DNA of 64,000 bases from JAPOUP01 sp965221405 (GCA_965221405.1 CBDCSE010000001.1:1116001-1180000), one strand, 5' to 3'; shown: positions 27,703 through 37,067, counted from the stretch's first letter. Notes: generated by a model not told the origin, from the letters alone. Made by a program: numbers and translations.

Positions 27703-28310
27703 TTGAACCTGCCCCTGATTCTGGTCGCCGCCCTGCTCGCGAGCGCGAGCCCTGGCCCGGCCACGGTCGCGATCACGGGAACGTCAATGGCGTCGGGGCG
27801 GGTCTCCGGGCTGAGACTCGTCACCGGCATAACAGCCGGATCCCTGTTCTGGTCAACCACGGCGGCTCTGGGACTTGACGCCGTCATGCATGCAGACAGC
27901 TGGGTATTTGAGGCGCTTCGCTATTTGGGGCAGCCTATCTCATCTTGCTGGCCTACAGATCAGCCCGCCCGGCGGTTTCATGAAAAGCCATCGGCTCGCG
28001 CCCGGAGACCAGAAGCAAAACGACTCTCTTCGCCAAGGGGCTGCTGCATATCACCAATCCCAAGGCAGTATTGTTCTTTGGAGCGCTCTACTCCATCGGC
28101 TTGCCCGCGGACGCCGCGTTTTCGGATCTGACATTGGTCATTTTTGCCGTAGGCCTGCAGTCCCTCGCAATATTCCACGGATATGCGCTTTTGTTTTCCT
28201 CAAGGCCGACGACACGGATTTACCTGCGTTCCGGACGGGTAATTGAAGGCCTGTTCGCGATCACGTTCGGCGCGGCCGGGCTGAAGATCCTGACCGCCGG
28301 GCTTCATTGA
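27703..28310 (+). pseudogene. LysE/RhtB-family exporter, frameshifted
   Basis: Two frames give one LysE-type amino-acid exporter: LNLPLILVAALLASASPGPATVAITGTSMASGR (about 27703-27935), then AAYLILLAYRSARPA, an in-frame TGA, and KTTLFAKGLLHITNPKAVLFFGALYS to the C-terminus. The shift lies in the run ttggggcag near 27930, where one missing G restores the frame. The TGA near 27985 is a second lesion. A full product would be an inner-membrane exporter of about 205 residues. The TTG start at 27703 is a guess. Confidence 0.75.
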
Positions 28311-28438
28311 GGCGATCCCGGATTTGGGCCATACCCGGTCACAGTCAGGCCACGCGCCCCGAGCCGGGATGACGCATGTCCCAGCCTGTTCAGGTAAAGA
28401 TCATTCCCTCATAATTAGTCCCACCCCCGAGGCACCCC

Positions 28439-29104
28439 CTATGAATTGACGATTTTGCTGCCCGACTGTCCATAGTTACCGCGAAACCAGTCATGGCAGC
28501 GCCTGATCTCTCTGTCAGAAAGCTCGTCCACCGGACCGCGCGTCAGCGCCAGATGCGTTGTCATCGCCGCCTCCTCGATATACATGGCGAGACTTGTCGC
28601 CTCGGTTGCGGATTTTCCCATCGTGAAGACTCCATGCGCCTTGACGAGGGCCGCCCGTCCACCTTCCGCGGCCTCGAGTATCGCCTTGCCCGTATCGATC
28701 TCACCCGGCGTCGCGTAGCGCGAACAGGGCACGTCCCGCCCCAGCATATGCGTGATCGGCGTCAGGACAGCCGGAATGCGCTCGCCACGCGCCGCGAAAC
28801 TGGAAGCATACGGGGAATGGGTATGCGTGACGCCGAATATATCGTCGCGGTGCCGATAGAGATGAAGGTGAATTCCCGTATCGACCGAAGGTTTCATTTC
28901 CCCTTCCACGACATTGCCGTCCAGATCCACGACGACCATCGTTTCAGGTGTGAGTGCGGCGAATTTCACACCCGAAGGCTTGATGACCACCAGGCCAGTG
29001 TCCGGATCACGGCCCGAGACGTTGCCGCCCGATCCCGTCACGAGGCCATTCCTGGGCAGTTCGTGGTTCTGTTCGCAGACTTCCTCTTTCAGTAGGTCAA
29101 GCAT
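28439..29104 (-). CDS. Class II aldolase/adducin family protein (L-ribulose-5-phosphate 4-epimerase type)
   Basis: 221 residues. Motifs: LVTGSGGNVSGRD, VVIKPSGVKF, KPSVDTGIHLHLYRHRDDIFGVTHTHSPYASSFAA (zinc histidines in HTH) and ALVKAHGVFTMGKSATEA (third histidine). The set fits AraD/UlaF/SgbE-type 4-epimerases or fuculose-phosphate aldolases. Epimerisation of L-ribulose-5-phosphate to D-xylulose-5-phosphate is the likely role given the kinase and dehydrogenase upstream. Its start overlaps the dehydrogenase stop by 8 bases. Confidence 0.85.
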   Translation of the reverse strand: MLDLLKEEVCEQNHELPRNGLVTGSGGNVSGRDPDTGLVVIKPSGVKFAALTPETMVVVDLDGNVVEGEMKPSVDTGIHLHLYRHRDDIFGVTHTHSPYASSFAARGERIPAVLTPITHMLGRDVPCSRYATPGEIDTGKAILEAAEGGRAALVKAHGVFTMGKSATEATSLAMYIEEAAMTTHLALTRGPVDELSDREIRRCHDWFRGNYGQSGSKIVNS

Positions 29105-30143
29105 TCGGTACTCCGTGCGGGTAGATCACGATCTTGGTGCTCTCCCGCGCCTCGACCAGAAGACGGAAGGCTTCCGCAGTGTCCTCCAGCGGAAACCGGT
29201 GCGAAACCGCGTCCCCCGCGTTTATCCGGCCCGCTTCCAGGAGCCGGATATAGCTGTATGTGTCCATATGATCAGACGAATAGCGTGAGGTAACGGTGAT
29301 CTGGTCAAAATAGGCCCGGTTACCATCCCGCACCCAGTCCTCACCGGGCGCAAGGGGGGCCCCGAGATGCAGACAGCCCCCCACCTCAACCAGATCAACG
29401 GCCTGCCGCCACGCCGACGGGAATGGGGCGGTAACGACAACAGTGTCCGCCAGACGCCCTTTGTTGACCGTGCGCAGGGCTTCGACCGTATCGCCATTCC
29501 CCGGATTGATCGTGTGCGTGGCGCCATGGGACCGCGCCCTGTCGAGACGCCAGTCCGAAAAGTCCAGCGATACGACCTTTCCGGCTCCGAAGAACGGCGC
29601 GAGATGAACGAATCCCAACCCTATGAAACCCGCACCGACCACGGCGACCGTGTCTCCGGGTTGGATGTTGGACACTTTCAGACCGGACAGGACGCAGGAC
29701 CAGGGCTCGATCGTGACCGCTTCCTCGTCCGTGACCGTCTCGGGCAGCAGATGGGTGTCCATCGCCAGATGCTGGGACGTAACCCGGAAATACTCGCATA
29801 CACCGCCCGGATCCAGCCGCATCGTCCTGTAGAACGGATCGCGCGTAAAGTGGCCGCGGCGTGACAGGTGACTGTCAACGCGGCCGACGTGGTGATTGAC
29901 AAAAACCCTGTCTCCGATCCTGTAATCGGTGACGCCCGCACCCAGTTCGACCACTTCAGCGCACGGCTCGTGCCCCAGAACTTTCGGTTCGGTCCTATAC
30001 CACGCCATTGTCTCGCTGCCGCAGAGCCCGCAGGCCCTGGTCTTCAACAGCATCTCACCCGGCCCGATCTCGGGAACGGGAACGTCTTCGATCCGAATAT
30101 CGTCAACACCGTGCAGGACGGCTGCCCGCATAAGGCCTCCCAT
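29097..30143 (-). CDS. Zinc-dependent medium-chain alcohol/polyol dehydrogenase
   Basis: 348 residues. GroES-like domain with RACGLCGSETMAWY and GHEPCAEVVELGAGVTDYRIGDRV, then a Rossmann NAD domain with VAVVGAGFIGLGFVHLAPFFGA. The first zinc cysteine (CGLCGSE) and the GHE glutamate are present; the usual four-cysteine structural zinc lobe is not obvious (VNHHVGRVDSHLSRRGHF instead). The ATG overlaps the kinase stop (TAATG), so the genes are translationally coupled. It probably oxidises a sugar alcohol or a sugar acid feeding the FGGY kinase; the substrate is unknown. Confidence 0.85.
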   Translation of the reverse strand: MGGLMRAAVLHGVDDIRIEDVPVPEIGPGEMLLKTRACGLCGSETMAWYRTEPKVLGHEPCAEVVELGAGVTDYRIGDRVFVNHHVGRVDSHLSRRGHFTRDPFYRTMRLDPGGVCEYFRVTSQHLAMDTHLLPETVTDEEAVTIEPWSCVLSGLKVSNIQPGDTVAVVGAGFIGLGFVHLAPFFGAGKVVSLDFSDWRLDRARSHGATHTINPGNGDTVEALRTVNKGRLADTVVVTAPFPSAWRQAVDLVEVGGCLHLGAPLAPGEDWVRDGNRAYFDQITVTSRYSSDHMDTYSYIRLLEAGRINAGDAVSHRFPLEDTAEAFRLLVEARESTKIVIYPHGVPNA

Positions 30144-31648
30144 TACAGACCCCTGCCCGATGAAGCGGCCAGGACGGCATCCGACAGCATTGCATATCTT
30201 CCGAAAACGTGATGGTATTCTTCATGGTTAGCCGGATCCGGTCGATAGCGAATGAAGTCATTCTCCCTCTGGCACAGGGATCGGGCATCTCCGTATCCAG
30301 CGGCCGCAGCACCGATGCAGGCCGCGCCCCACAATCCCAGGTCAGATCTGGGATTCACCAGAATATCCTGTCCGACCATATCGGATATGATCTGACACCA
30401 GGCCGGATTGTTTGAGCCACCACCGGTAAGTTGGACCGGACGGCCGGGAAGCCCCCCCTCGAGCTCGAAGCAATGGCGCAGGCTGAGCGCGGTGCCTTCC
30501 AGCACCGCGCGTTCAAGCTCGGCTCCGGTGGTCACGGCTGACATTCCAAGAAAACCGGCGCGGATGCCGGGCGCGACGAACGGCGCGCGCTCACCATTCA
30601 GGTAAGGAAGGAAAGTGACGCCATTCGAACCGACCGGAACTTCGGTGACCGTCCCGTTTAGCCCCGCTGCGGAACCGCCCGCATCGCTCCCACCCGATCC
30701 CTGAAGATGGAGGCCCGCGAACCAGTCGAATGCGGAAGTGCCGGTCGAAGGCGCCAGAACGCGAACCGCGATGTCGTTCCTGACGGGATGCAGCACGGTT
30801 GCGCCTATCGGGCCATCGGTTGGGTGGAACCTGTCCGTCAGGATACCGACGACAGCCGTCGTACCCAGGATCATCATCGTGTCGTCGGCGTCAAACATCT
30901 CCATACCGACGATCATCGCTCCGAGATCGAGGGTCGCGACGGAGACGGGCACGCCGACGGGAAGACCGGTTAAATCGGCCGCGGTCGGGTTCAGGGGGCC
31001 GAGCACGGAGCCCGCGGACCGGGGCTGGCTGAGCAGTCCCCGCGCATCCGCGCAGCCGAGAGCGTCTATGGCGGCACCGTACTCCCGCGTCCTGAGATCA
31101 AGAAACGGTATCGAGGCGTTGCAGAAGTCCGTCGCCACATATCCGGTCAGCTGGGCACCGATCCAGTCGCCGCAGGTAACCATGTGCGCGACCGAGCCCG
31201 CAGCTTCCGGCTCGTTTTCGCGCAGCCAGCGCCAGCCCAGCGCGGATGTCCCCGGCCAGAGAGCGGTATTGCAGCCATGGCTGACGGCTCCGGTCCGCCC
31301 GGCGCTCTCCAGGACCTTCAGATCATCGACTATTCCGGGTCGTGTGTCATTCCACAAAATCGCGTTACGGATCGGTTTGGCACCGGAATCCAACGCCCAG
31401 AATCCATCACCCTGCGCACAGATGCCGATCGACCGGACGTGACGGCTATCAAACTGGGAGGCCAGACTCCTCAGGCATTCCGACGTCGCCCGCCAGACCG
31501 ATTCGAGAGACTGCTCGGATCCGCCGTCGGGCAGCCGAACGGTTTCGGAACCGCGATCGGCAAAGCCTACCGCATTTCCCGATTCGTCGAATGCCGCCGC
31601 CTTCACGGCGGTGGTGCCTATATCGAGTCCGAGCCGGAGATCAGCCAC
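30143..31648 (-). CDS. FGGY-family carbohydrate kinase (xylulokinase-like)
   Basis: 501 residues. N-terminal phosphate-1 motif LGLDIGTTAVKAAAFDESG, then GICAQGDGFWALD and ILWNDTRP in the sugar pocket, VGMEMFDADDTMMILGTTA, and the C-terminal ATP site VQLTGGGSNNPAWCQIISDMVGQDI. It resembles L-xylulose/erythritol-type kinases more than classical D-xylulokinase, by eye only. It is the first gene of a minus-strand operon (kinase, dehydrogenase, epimerase/aldolase) facing away from a sugar ABC operon. It would phosphorylate the imported and oxidised sugar. Confidence 0.88.
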   Translation of the reverse strand: MADLRLGLDIGTTAVKAAAFDESGNAVGFADRGSETVRLPDGGSEQSLESVWRATSECLRSLASQFDSRHVRSIGICAQGDGFWALDSGAKPIRNAILWNDTRPGIVDDLKVLESAGRTGAVSHGCNTALWPGTSALGWRWLRENEPEAAGSVAHMVTCGDWIGAQLTGYVATDFCNASIPFLDLRTREYGAAIDALGCADARGLLSQPRSAGSVLGPLNPTAADLTGLPVGVPVSVATLDLGAMIVGMEMFDADDTMMILGTTAVVGILTDRFHPTDGPIGATVLHPVRNDIAVRVLAPSTGTSAFDWFAGLHLQGSGGSDAGGSAAGLNGTVTEVPVGSNGVTFLPYLNGERAPFVAPGIRAGFLGMSAVTTGAELERAVLEGTALSLRHCFELEGGLPGRPVQLTGGGSNNPAWCQIISDMVGQDILVNPRSDLGLWGAACIGAAAAGYGDARSLCQRENDFIRYRPDPANHEEYHHVFGRYAMLSDAVLAASSGRGL

Positions 31649-31684
31649 CCTACAAACCCTTCGTCTGCCCGTCAGTCATACATC

Positions 31685-31706
31685 TGAAATAAAAATTGAT
31701 ATTTGA
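31685..31706. promoter_or_regulatory. Candidate operator in the divergent sugar promoter
   Basis: TGAAATA (31685-31691) and TATTTGA (31700-31706) form an inverted repeat with one mismatch, separated by 8 bases, in the AT-rich divergent region between the kinase and binding-protein genes. The position suits a LacI- or DeoR-type regulator controlling both operons; no regulator gene lies nearby. This is inference. Confidence 0.35.
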
Positions 31707-31753
31707 AAAGCTTGTTGGTTAAATGCCCGCGGAAAGAATGATCTCGTATCGAT

Positions 31754-32740
31754 ATGGAGAATCAGATGAGGAAGTTTTTGGCAACAGGATTCGTGGCGGT
31801 CGGCCTCGCGACACTGTCCGCGTCCGTAGCGGCTGACGGCCACCTGAGCCTCGAAGGAAAGACCATCGGTGTCGCGGTCGTCGGAACACAGCATTTCTGG
31901 GACCGTGAGGCGTTCAACGGCGCGGTCAGCACGGTCGAATCGCTTGGTGGCACCGTAGTTCCCGTTGATGGCGGTCGGGATAACCAGATCCATGCCGACA
32001 ATCACGACATTCTTCTCAACAGCGGTGTGGACGCGGTCATTTCCATTCTGGGCGACGCGGCCGTCGAGCCGAAATTCGAGGCACTGAAAGCCGCCGGAAT
32101 TCCCGTTTTCACGGTGGATCATCCCAGCCCTCACGCGGTCAACAACACGACATCCGACAATTACTACATGGGAACGACGATTGGCCGCTATATGGCCGAC
32201 GCCATCGGAGGCGAGGGTAAAGTCGCCGTATTCAACGCCTTCGAGAACGCACTGCGCATATGCGGAATTCGCGCAGGTCTCTGGAAATACGTTCTGCAGG
32301 ACTATCCCGGAATCGAAATCATCCAGCCTGAACTGGCGGAAGAGTTCGCCAACGCGCCGGAGGACGCGCGCAAGAAGACACTCGATCTTCTGAGCCAATA
32401 TCCCGAGGGCACTATTGACGCCATACATGTCGGTTGCTGGGACCAGCCGGCAATCGGCGTCGTTCAGGCCCTTGAGGAGGCGGGCCGCATGGACGTGATC
32501 GTAACGGCTCTTGACGGTGGTCCGGACACTCTGGAGATCATGGCTGAGGACGGGTCGCCTTTTGTCGCCAATGTAGCGCAGCAACCGAATATGATCGGCT
32601 CGACCTCCGCGATGAACGTGGCTCGACACTTCGCCGGCGAAACACTCCTGCCACAGACCTATGTCGACGTTCTGCCCGTCAACGGTCAGGCGGAAGCCAA
32701 AGCGGCTTACGAATCCCTGGGCTACGGTTCGCTCGACTGA
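31754..32740 (+). CDS. Sugar ABC transporter substrate-binding protein (RbsB type)
   Basis: 328 residues. Signal peptide MENQMRKFLATGFVAVGLATLSASVAA, then the periplasmic-binding-protein type I (Peripla_BP_4) fold: KTIGVAVVGTQHFWDREAF, NHDILLNSGVDAVISILGDA, AAGIPVFTVDHPS, YYMGTTIGRYMADAIGGEGKVAVFNAF and VIVTALDGGPDTLE. ATG 31766 (MRKFL) is an alternative start. It delivers a sugar or polyol to the permeases downstream. A strong stem-loop follows the stop, which may raise its expression relative to the membrane genes. Confidence 0.9.
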   Translation: MENQMRKFLATGFVAVGLATLSASVAADGHLSLEGKTIGVAVVGTQHFWDREAFNGAVSTVESLGGTVVPVDGGRDNQIHADNHDILLNSGVDAVISILGDAAVEPKFEALKAAGIPVFTVDHPSPHAVNNTTSDNYYMGTTIGRYMADAIGGEGKVAVFNAFENALRICGIRAGLWKYVLQDYPGIEIIQPELAEEFANAPEDARKKTLDLLSQYPEGTIDAIHVGCWDQPAIGVVQALEEAGRMDVIVTALDGGPDTLEIMAEDGSPFVANVAQQPNMIGSTSAMNVARHFAGETLLPQTYVDVLPVNGQAEAKAAYESLGYGSLD

Positions 32741-32754
32741 ATAGCCTCACCAAA

Positions 32755-32787
32755 GAGGGGCGGCGCCTGATCTTGCCGCCGCCCCTC
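32755..32787 (+). terminator. Stem-loop between binding-protein and ATPase genes
   Basis: Perfect 11-base stem GAGGGGCGGCG / CGCCGCCCCTC (32755-32765 and 32777-32787) with an 11-base loop and no T run. It probably acts as a partial terminator or mRNA-stabilising hairpin that gives more binding protein than membrane components, as known for other binding-protein-dependent importers. That role is inferred. Confidence 0.7.
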
Positions 32788-32805
32788 GCGCGACACATTA
32801 GCGGC

Positions 32806-34332
32806 ATGCCCGGCGATGCATTCAGTCTTGCGGGAATCGTCAAGACGTTTCCCGGTGTCCGTGCGCTGGACGGAGCGTCCCTTTCAATCCGTCCGGGAGA
32901 GATTCACGGCCTTGTCGGTGAGAACGGTGCCGGAAAATCAACCATCATCAAAATCCTGGCGGGTGTCTACCGACCCGATCAGGGTACCGTATCGATCAAT
33001 GGCGAACCGGTCCCTTCGCTTACGCCGGCGCTCGTCCGTAAAGCTGGCGTGCGGTTCATCCATCAGGAACTCCATCTCGTCCCTCACTTTACGGTCGCGG
33101 AATCGGTTTTCATGGGGCAGGAGCTCGCGGGTCACTTCGGACTCTCGAAACGCGACATGCGAAAAAAGGCGGAGGCTTTCCTGCGGGATAAATTGGGTAT
33201 CGATCTGCCCGGAAACCTTCTGGTTCGCGACCTGGGCACCGCCGAGCGCAAGCTTGTCCAGATAGCCGGTGCCCTCATTGACGGTAAGGCCAGAACCGTC
33301 GTCTTCGATGAACCGACAGCACCACTCGCCAGTGACGAGGTCGAAACGGTGATGAAGGCGATCAACGCGCTGAAAGCGGAAGGTATCGCGATCCTGTATG
33401 TGTCGCACTACCTCTCGGAAGTCACTGATATCTGTGACCGGGTGACGGTTTTCCGTCAAGGGAGGGCGGTCGGAGTTTTTGACCATATTGATGCCGATAG
33501 CTCCGGGGATTTGATCTACGCGATGGTCGGACGGAATCTCACGGACATGTTCCCGCGAAAGGACCGCACGGCGCGGGGCATCGGGCTGGAGATATCGGGC
33601 TTCGGGGACGGCGGGAGGTTTGAGGGCGTGTCCTTAAAGATCCAACGTGGTCAAATTCTCGGCATTGCGGGGTTGATTGGCTCCGGGCGTGAAGAGCTGG
33701 TCGAGGCGCTCTACGGTCTGCGCTCCGCGAAATCGGGGTCCATGAGAATCGGGGGAGAGGTCACGCGCATCCGAAATGCCGCGCAGGCGGTTAAGGCGGG
33801 GCTGGTACTGGTTCCGCGGGATCGGCGGAACGCAGGACTGGTTCTGCCGATGACGGTGTGCGAAAATGTCACGCTGGCGACCCTGGAGCGGAATTCCCGG
33901 CTTTCACTCGAAAACAGAAACGCCGCCCGAGCGAGCGCCACTGAACAGATAGAGGCGCTCGACATCCGGCCACCGAATCCGGATGCGGTAACGCGGTTCC
34001 TGAGCGGCGGGAACCAACAGAAAGTCGTTCTGGCCCGGTGGCTGGCGAAAACGGCGCGCGTGTTCATTTTTGACGAACCTACCGTCGGCGTCGATGTCGG
34101 AGCCAAGGCGGAAATCTACCAATTGATCGAGAATCTCGCGCGAGACGGGGCAGCGGTGATCGTTTCGTCCTCAGACCCTGTCGAGCTCGTTGGCATATGT
34201 GATCGTATCGCCATAATGATGCGCGGACGTATGGCGGGTGAACTCAGCGCTGCGGATCTGACTGTCAACAAACTTGTCGCCGCGACAACCGGTGCCGTGG
34301 ATGTCGGGACAATCGCCGATGCCGTCGCGTAG
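32806..34332 (+). CDS. Sugar ABC transporter ATP-binding protein (RbsA type, two ATPase domains)
   Basis: 508 residues from ATG 32806 (MPGDAFSLAGIVKTFPGV). The first ABC domain has Walker A GENGAGKST and a Walker B region VVFDEPTAPLAS with signature LGTAERKLVQIAGAL, which is degenerate. The second has GLIGSGREELVEALYG in place of Walker A, LSGGNQQKVVLARWL and VFIFDEPTVGVDVGAK. This two-domain layout is typical of RbsA/XylG proteins. The TTG at 32773 is unlikely because it lies within the hairpin. The stop overlaps the next gene's start. Confidence 0.93.
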   Translation: MPGDAFSLAGIVKTFPGVRALDGASLSIRPGEIHGLVGENGAGKSTIIKILAGVYRPDQGTVSINGEPVPSLTPALVRKAGVRFIHQELHLVPHFTVAESVFMGQELAGHFGLSKRDMRKKAEAFLRDKLGIDLPGNLLVRDLGTAERKLVQIAGALIDGKARTVVFDEPTAPLASDEVETVMKAINALKAEGIAILYVSHYLSEVTDICDRVTVFRQGRAVGVFDHIDADSSGDLIYAMVGRNLTDMFPRKDRTARGIGLEISGFGDGGRFEGVSLKIQRGQILGIAGLIGSGREELVEALYGLRSAKSGSMRIGGEVTRIRNAAQAVKAGLVLVPRDRRNAGLVLPMTVCENVTLATLERNSRLSLENRNAARASATEQIEALDIRPPNPDAVTRFLSGGNQQKVVLARWLAKTARVFIFDEPTVGVDVGAKAEIYQLIENLARDGAAVIVSSSDPVELVGICDRIAIMMRGRMAGELSAADLTVNKLVAATTGAVDVGTIADAVA

Positions 34333-35296
34333 CAGCGCTTCGATCCGGCTTTTCCCGAACCTGGCCGGCTACATTCCGTTGGCCATATTTCTGGGCGTGC
34401 TCGTCTACATAGGCCTGAACGCGCCAAATTTCGTGACCACGCGGAATCTGGAGCTTGTGCTTGCGCAAAGCCTGCCTGTGGTCCTGGTCTGTGCCGGACT
34501 TGCCGCCGTCGTCATGGCCGGTGGTGATGATGTCGTTTCGGGTGGTATCGACCTCTCAATTCCGGCGACCGCCGTTCTCAGCGCAGGGGTAACGGCGCAG
34601 ATGCTGACAGCTGGCTGGCCGCTGGCGCTCTGCTCAGTCGCCGCATTGGCCGCGTGTCTGGTCGTGGGAGCCATAAACGCCCTGCTGGTCACGCGTGTGG
34701 GCATGACGCCGCTGCTTACCACGCTCGCTATGTTTGTGGCTGTCGTGGGTGTCAACAACGTCATCACGGAAAGCAGGCGGATCAACGTGGACCATACCTG
34801 GATTGTCGCATTGCGGAATCAGGAGGTTATCGGCGTTCCCCTGGGCATCATGCTGGCGGCTGCCATCGTCACGCTGATCTTTTTCCTGCTTCATCTCACA
34901 CGGTTCGGCCTGGGTCTGCAGGCGGTGGGCGGCAGCCGCGACGCGGCGGAGACATCGGGCCTGAACGTTTCCCGACTTTTTGCCATGAGCTTTGTCGTGG
35001 CCGCGCTTACCGGGTTTCTCTGTGGCTTTTTCCTGTTGGCGCGTGGAGCGGGAAGCTCTCCCGGCGTTCAGGACAACCTCATGCTGGAGATGGTGCTCGC
35101 GACCTTTGTGGGAGCTGCTTTCTCGCCAAGACGTGTCGTGACACTGTGGGGCGCGGTCCTGGGAGCTGTCCTGGTCACCGCGATTTCGATAGGCTTCAAA
35201 TCGATGGGTGTGAACGTGTTCTGGACCGGCCTGATCAAGGGTTCGCTCATCGTGGTCGTTGTAGCCCTCGCCGCCGTTTCACATAGGATGCGTTGA
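34319..35296 (+). CDS. Sugar ABC transporter permease 1 (RbsC type)
   Basis: 325 residues and about nine hydrophobic segments. Family motifs: VVMAGGDDVVSGGIDLSIPA (usually aGGIDLSVGS), GAINALLVTRVGMTPLLTTLAM and ALGG-like LQAVGGSRDAAETSGLNVSR. The insertion GGDDVVSGGIDLS is longer than usual. ATG 34319 is preferred because it overlaps the ATPase gene by 14 bases; starts from 34274 lie deeper in that gene. Pairs with the second permease. Confidence 0.88.
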   Translation: MPSRSSASIRLFPNLAGYIPLAIFLGVLVYIGLNAPNFVTTRNLELVLAQSLPVVLVCAGLAAVVMAGGDDVVSGGIDLSIPATAVLSAGVTAQMLTAGWPLALCSVAALAACLVVGAINALLVTRVGMTPLLTTLAMFVAVVGVNNVITESRRINVDHTWIVALRNQEVIGVPLGIMLAAAIVTLIFFLLHLTRFGLGLQAVGGSRDAAETSGLNVSRLFAMSFVVAALTGFLCGFFLLARGAGSSPGVQDNLMLEMVLATFVGAAFSPRRVVTLWGAVLGAVLVTAISIGFKSMGVNVFWTGLIKGSLIVVVVALAAVSHRMR

Positions 35297-35297
35297 T

Positions 35298-36272
35298 ATG
35301 ACGCCCGCATTTTCTGGAAGCGCGTTCGTGGGCAATGCCATAATGCGCTTTGGCTTTCTGATCGTTTTCCTGGCTTTCTTCGTGCTTTTCGCTGCCTGGA
35401 ATCCGGTATTCCTCCAGGGCGGCAACCTGTCCAATATTGTCGAAGGATCCGCCGTTCTGATGATTGTAGCCCTGGGCATGACACTGGTCGTGGCGACGGG
35501 CGGCATTGATCTAAGTGTCGGCATCGCGCTGGACTTTGGCGCGGCTTTCGCAGTCGTCGCCCTGAAGTCCTATGGAATGGACTGGTTTGGAGCCATGTGC
35601 GCGGGTCTGATCGGTGGCTCCATCGTCGGCATATTCAATTCCGCTCTCGTTATCGGCCTGAAGATCTCCCCATTTCTCGCAACGCTGAGCACGTTCTTCA
35701 TCGGTTCGTCGGTCCAGCGGATTTTCACCAATGGTGGCGGCCCGATATCACATCGCCGCATGCCAGAGGAATTCCGCAATCTGGCGCTTGGTGATATATA
35801 TGGGATCCCGACCGAGGCTGTTGTCGCGTTCGGGTTGACCGTCATCTATTTCCTTATCCTTGAACGCTCGATCTGGGGCCGCCGGATCCACGCGATGGGC
35901 ATGCAGAGATCCGCAGCCATCGTGGCGGGGATCCGGGTCAATCGTATCCTGATCACATGCTACGTCTTCGTCGGAATCACCTGTGCCGTCGGCGGCCTTA
36001 TCGCCGCCGCGAATATTCGCATGTTCACGCCACTAGCGGGTTTCTCGTACCTTCTTGACGCAATCGCCGCCGTATTCATCGGTGCCGCGCTGCATCCACG
36101 GGGCCGTCCGAATGTGCCTGGCACCGTGCTTGGGGTTCTTTTCCTGGGGATGGTTGCGAACGGTCTCAACCTGATGGGCCTGAACTTCAATACCAAGGAC
36201 GCGCTTCAGGGCATAATCCTTGTGTCCGCACTGGCACTTGCCGTAGCGCAGCAAAAAATGCGGCGATCCTGA
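35298..36272 (+). CDS. Sugar ABC transporter permease 2 (RbsC type)
   Basis: 324 residues, starting one base after the previous stop. Hallmarks: VALGMTLVVATGGIDLSVGIALDFGA, GIFNSALVIGLKISPFLATLSTFFIG, IHAMGMQRSAAIVAGIRVNR and an EAA-like loop. The two permeases, double ATPase and binding protein make a complete importer of the carbohydrate-uptake-2 class. The last gene of the operon, it converges with fdxA. Confidence 0.9.
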   Translation: MTPAFSGSAFVGNAIMRFGFLIVFLAFFVLFAAWNPVFLQGGNLSNIVEGSAVLMIVALGMTLVVATGGIDLSVGIALDFGAAFAVVALKSYGMDWFGAMCAGLIGGSIVGIFNSALVIGLKISPFLATLSTFFIGSSVQRIFTNGGGPISHRRMPEEFRNLALGDIYGIPTEAVVAFGLTVIYFLILERSIWGRRIHAMGMQRSAAIVAGIRVNRILITCYVFVGITCAVGGLIAAANIRMFTPLAGFSYLLDAIAAVFIGAALHPRGRPNVPGTVLGVLFLGMVANGLNLMGLNFNTKDALQGIILVSALALAVAQQKMRRS

Positions 36273-36320
36273 GCTTCGGTTTCCGCGCGTTCCGGGCGGA
36301 GATCCCGTTCGATGCCGCCC

Positions 36321-36659
36321 TCAGCCACCCTCGCCGGGCTTGCCGGAAAAATACTTTTCCAGCTTTCCCTCCTCGCCTTCGCGTTCTTCAGCCTTCGGTA
36401 AAGGGTCCTTCTTGGTGATGATAACTGGCCAGAGCTCAGAATATTTCCGGTTAAACTCCACCCATTGCTCCGTTTCCGGCTCCGTGTCCGGCAGAATCGC
36501 CTCGACGGGACACTCCGGTTCGCAAACACCGCAATCGATGCATTCATCCGGATGAATCACGAGCATGTTCTCGCCTTCGTAGAAGCAGTCCACCGGACAA
36601 ACCTCCACGCAATCCGTGTATTTGCACCCAATGCAGCGATCGTTGACGATATAGGTCAT
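36321..36659 (-). CDS. fdxA: Ferredoxin FdxA (seven-iron type)
   Basis: 112 residues. The N-terminal CIGCKYTDCVEVCPVDCF supplies the 3Fe-4S/4Fe-4S pattern, and CIDCGVCEPECPVEAI the second cluster, as in the alphaproteobacterial FdxA family (about 107-112 residues). It carries electrons in the cytoplasm. In many Rhodobacterales it lies beside an S4-domain protein and a SUV3-like helicase, as here. I see no carD gene downstream, where one is often found. Confidence 0.95.
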   Translation of the reverse strand: MTYIVNDRCIGCKYTDCVEVCPVDCFYEGENMLVIHPDECIDCGVCEPECPVEAILPDTEPETEQWVEFNRKYSELWPVIITKKDPLPKAEEREGEEGKLEKYFSGKPGEGG

Positions 36660-36707
36660 GAGAGAATCCGTTTCGGTTCGAAAGCTTAGCTAGGTAAGCG
36701 CAAAACC

Positions 36708-37067
36708 TCAATCAAGGTTCGCGAATTTAAGCTGTGCGGCAATTCGGCGCTCTTTACGGTTCGGCCGCCCCAATGCGGGTTCCGGCCGGGCGTATGGCTG
36801 GGTCAGGTCCTCGTACAGAGCCAGCGCTTCGGCAGCCGGACCGCGCCGGTCCGCAAGAGCGACGACTCGAACCACTCTCAGGCCCTTGCCGTGCCTGAAA
36901 GCAAGAACATCCCCGATCCCGACAGCGAAGGACGGTTTCGACACGCGTCTGGAATTCGCCCTCACATGACCGTCCGAAACCGCTTTGGTGGCATTTGTCC
37001 GGGTCTTGAAGTGGCGGGCCTGCCATAGCCACCTGTCAATGCGCATCTTTTTGTGTGATTCGTTCAC
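36708..37067 (-). CDS. RNA-binding S4 domain protein (HslR/Hsp15-like)
   Basis: 119 residues. The S4 domain begins MRIDRWLWQARHFKTRTNATKAVSDGHVRANSRRVSKPSFAVGIGDVLAFR and a basic C-terminal tail ends RPNRKERRIAAQLKF. HslR-type proteins bind stalled 50S subunits. Start 37067 overlaps the helicase 3' end by 32 bases; ATG 37046 is an alternative with an 11-base overlap. The overlap suggests coupling to the helicase gene. Confidence 0.9.
   Translation of the reverse strand: MNESHKKMRIDRWLWQARHFKTRTNATKAVSDGHVRANSRRVSKPSFAVGIGDVLAFRHGKGLRVVRVVALADRRGPAAEALALYEDLTQPYARPEPALGRPNRKERRIAAQLKFANLD

Noticed and set aside
31676..32629. A 317-codon minus-strand frame across the sugar-binding-protein gene
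   Set aside because: The plus strand encodes a full RbsB-type protein with signal peptide; the antisense frame has no family features.
36321..36659. FdxA as part of a nitrogen-fixation cluster
   Set aside because: Neighbours are an S4 protein and SUV3-like helicase, the usual housekeeping setting; no nif genes.
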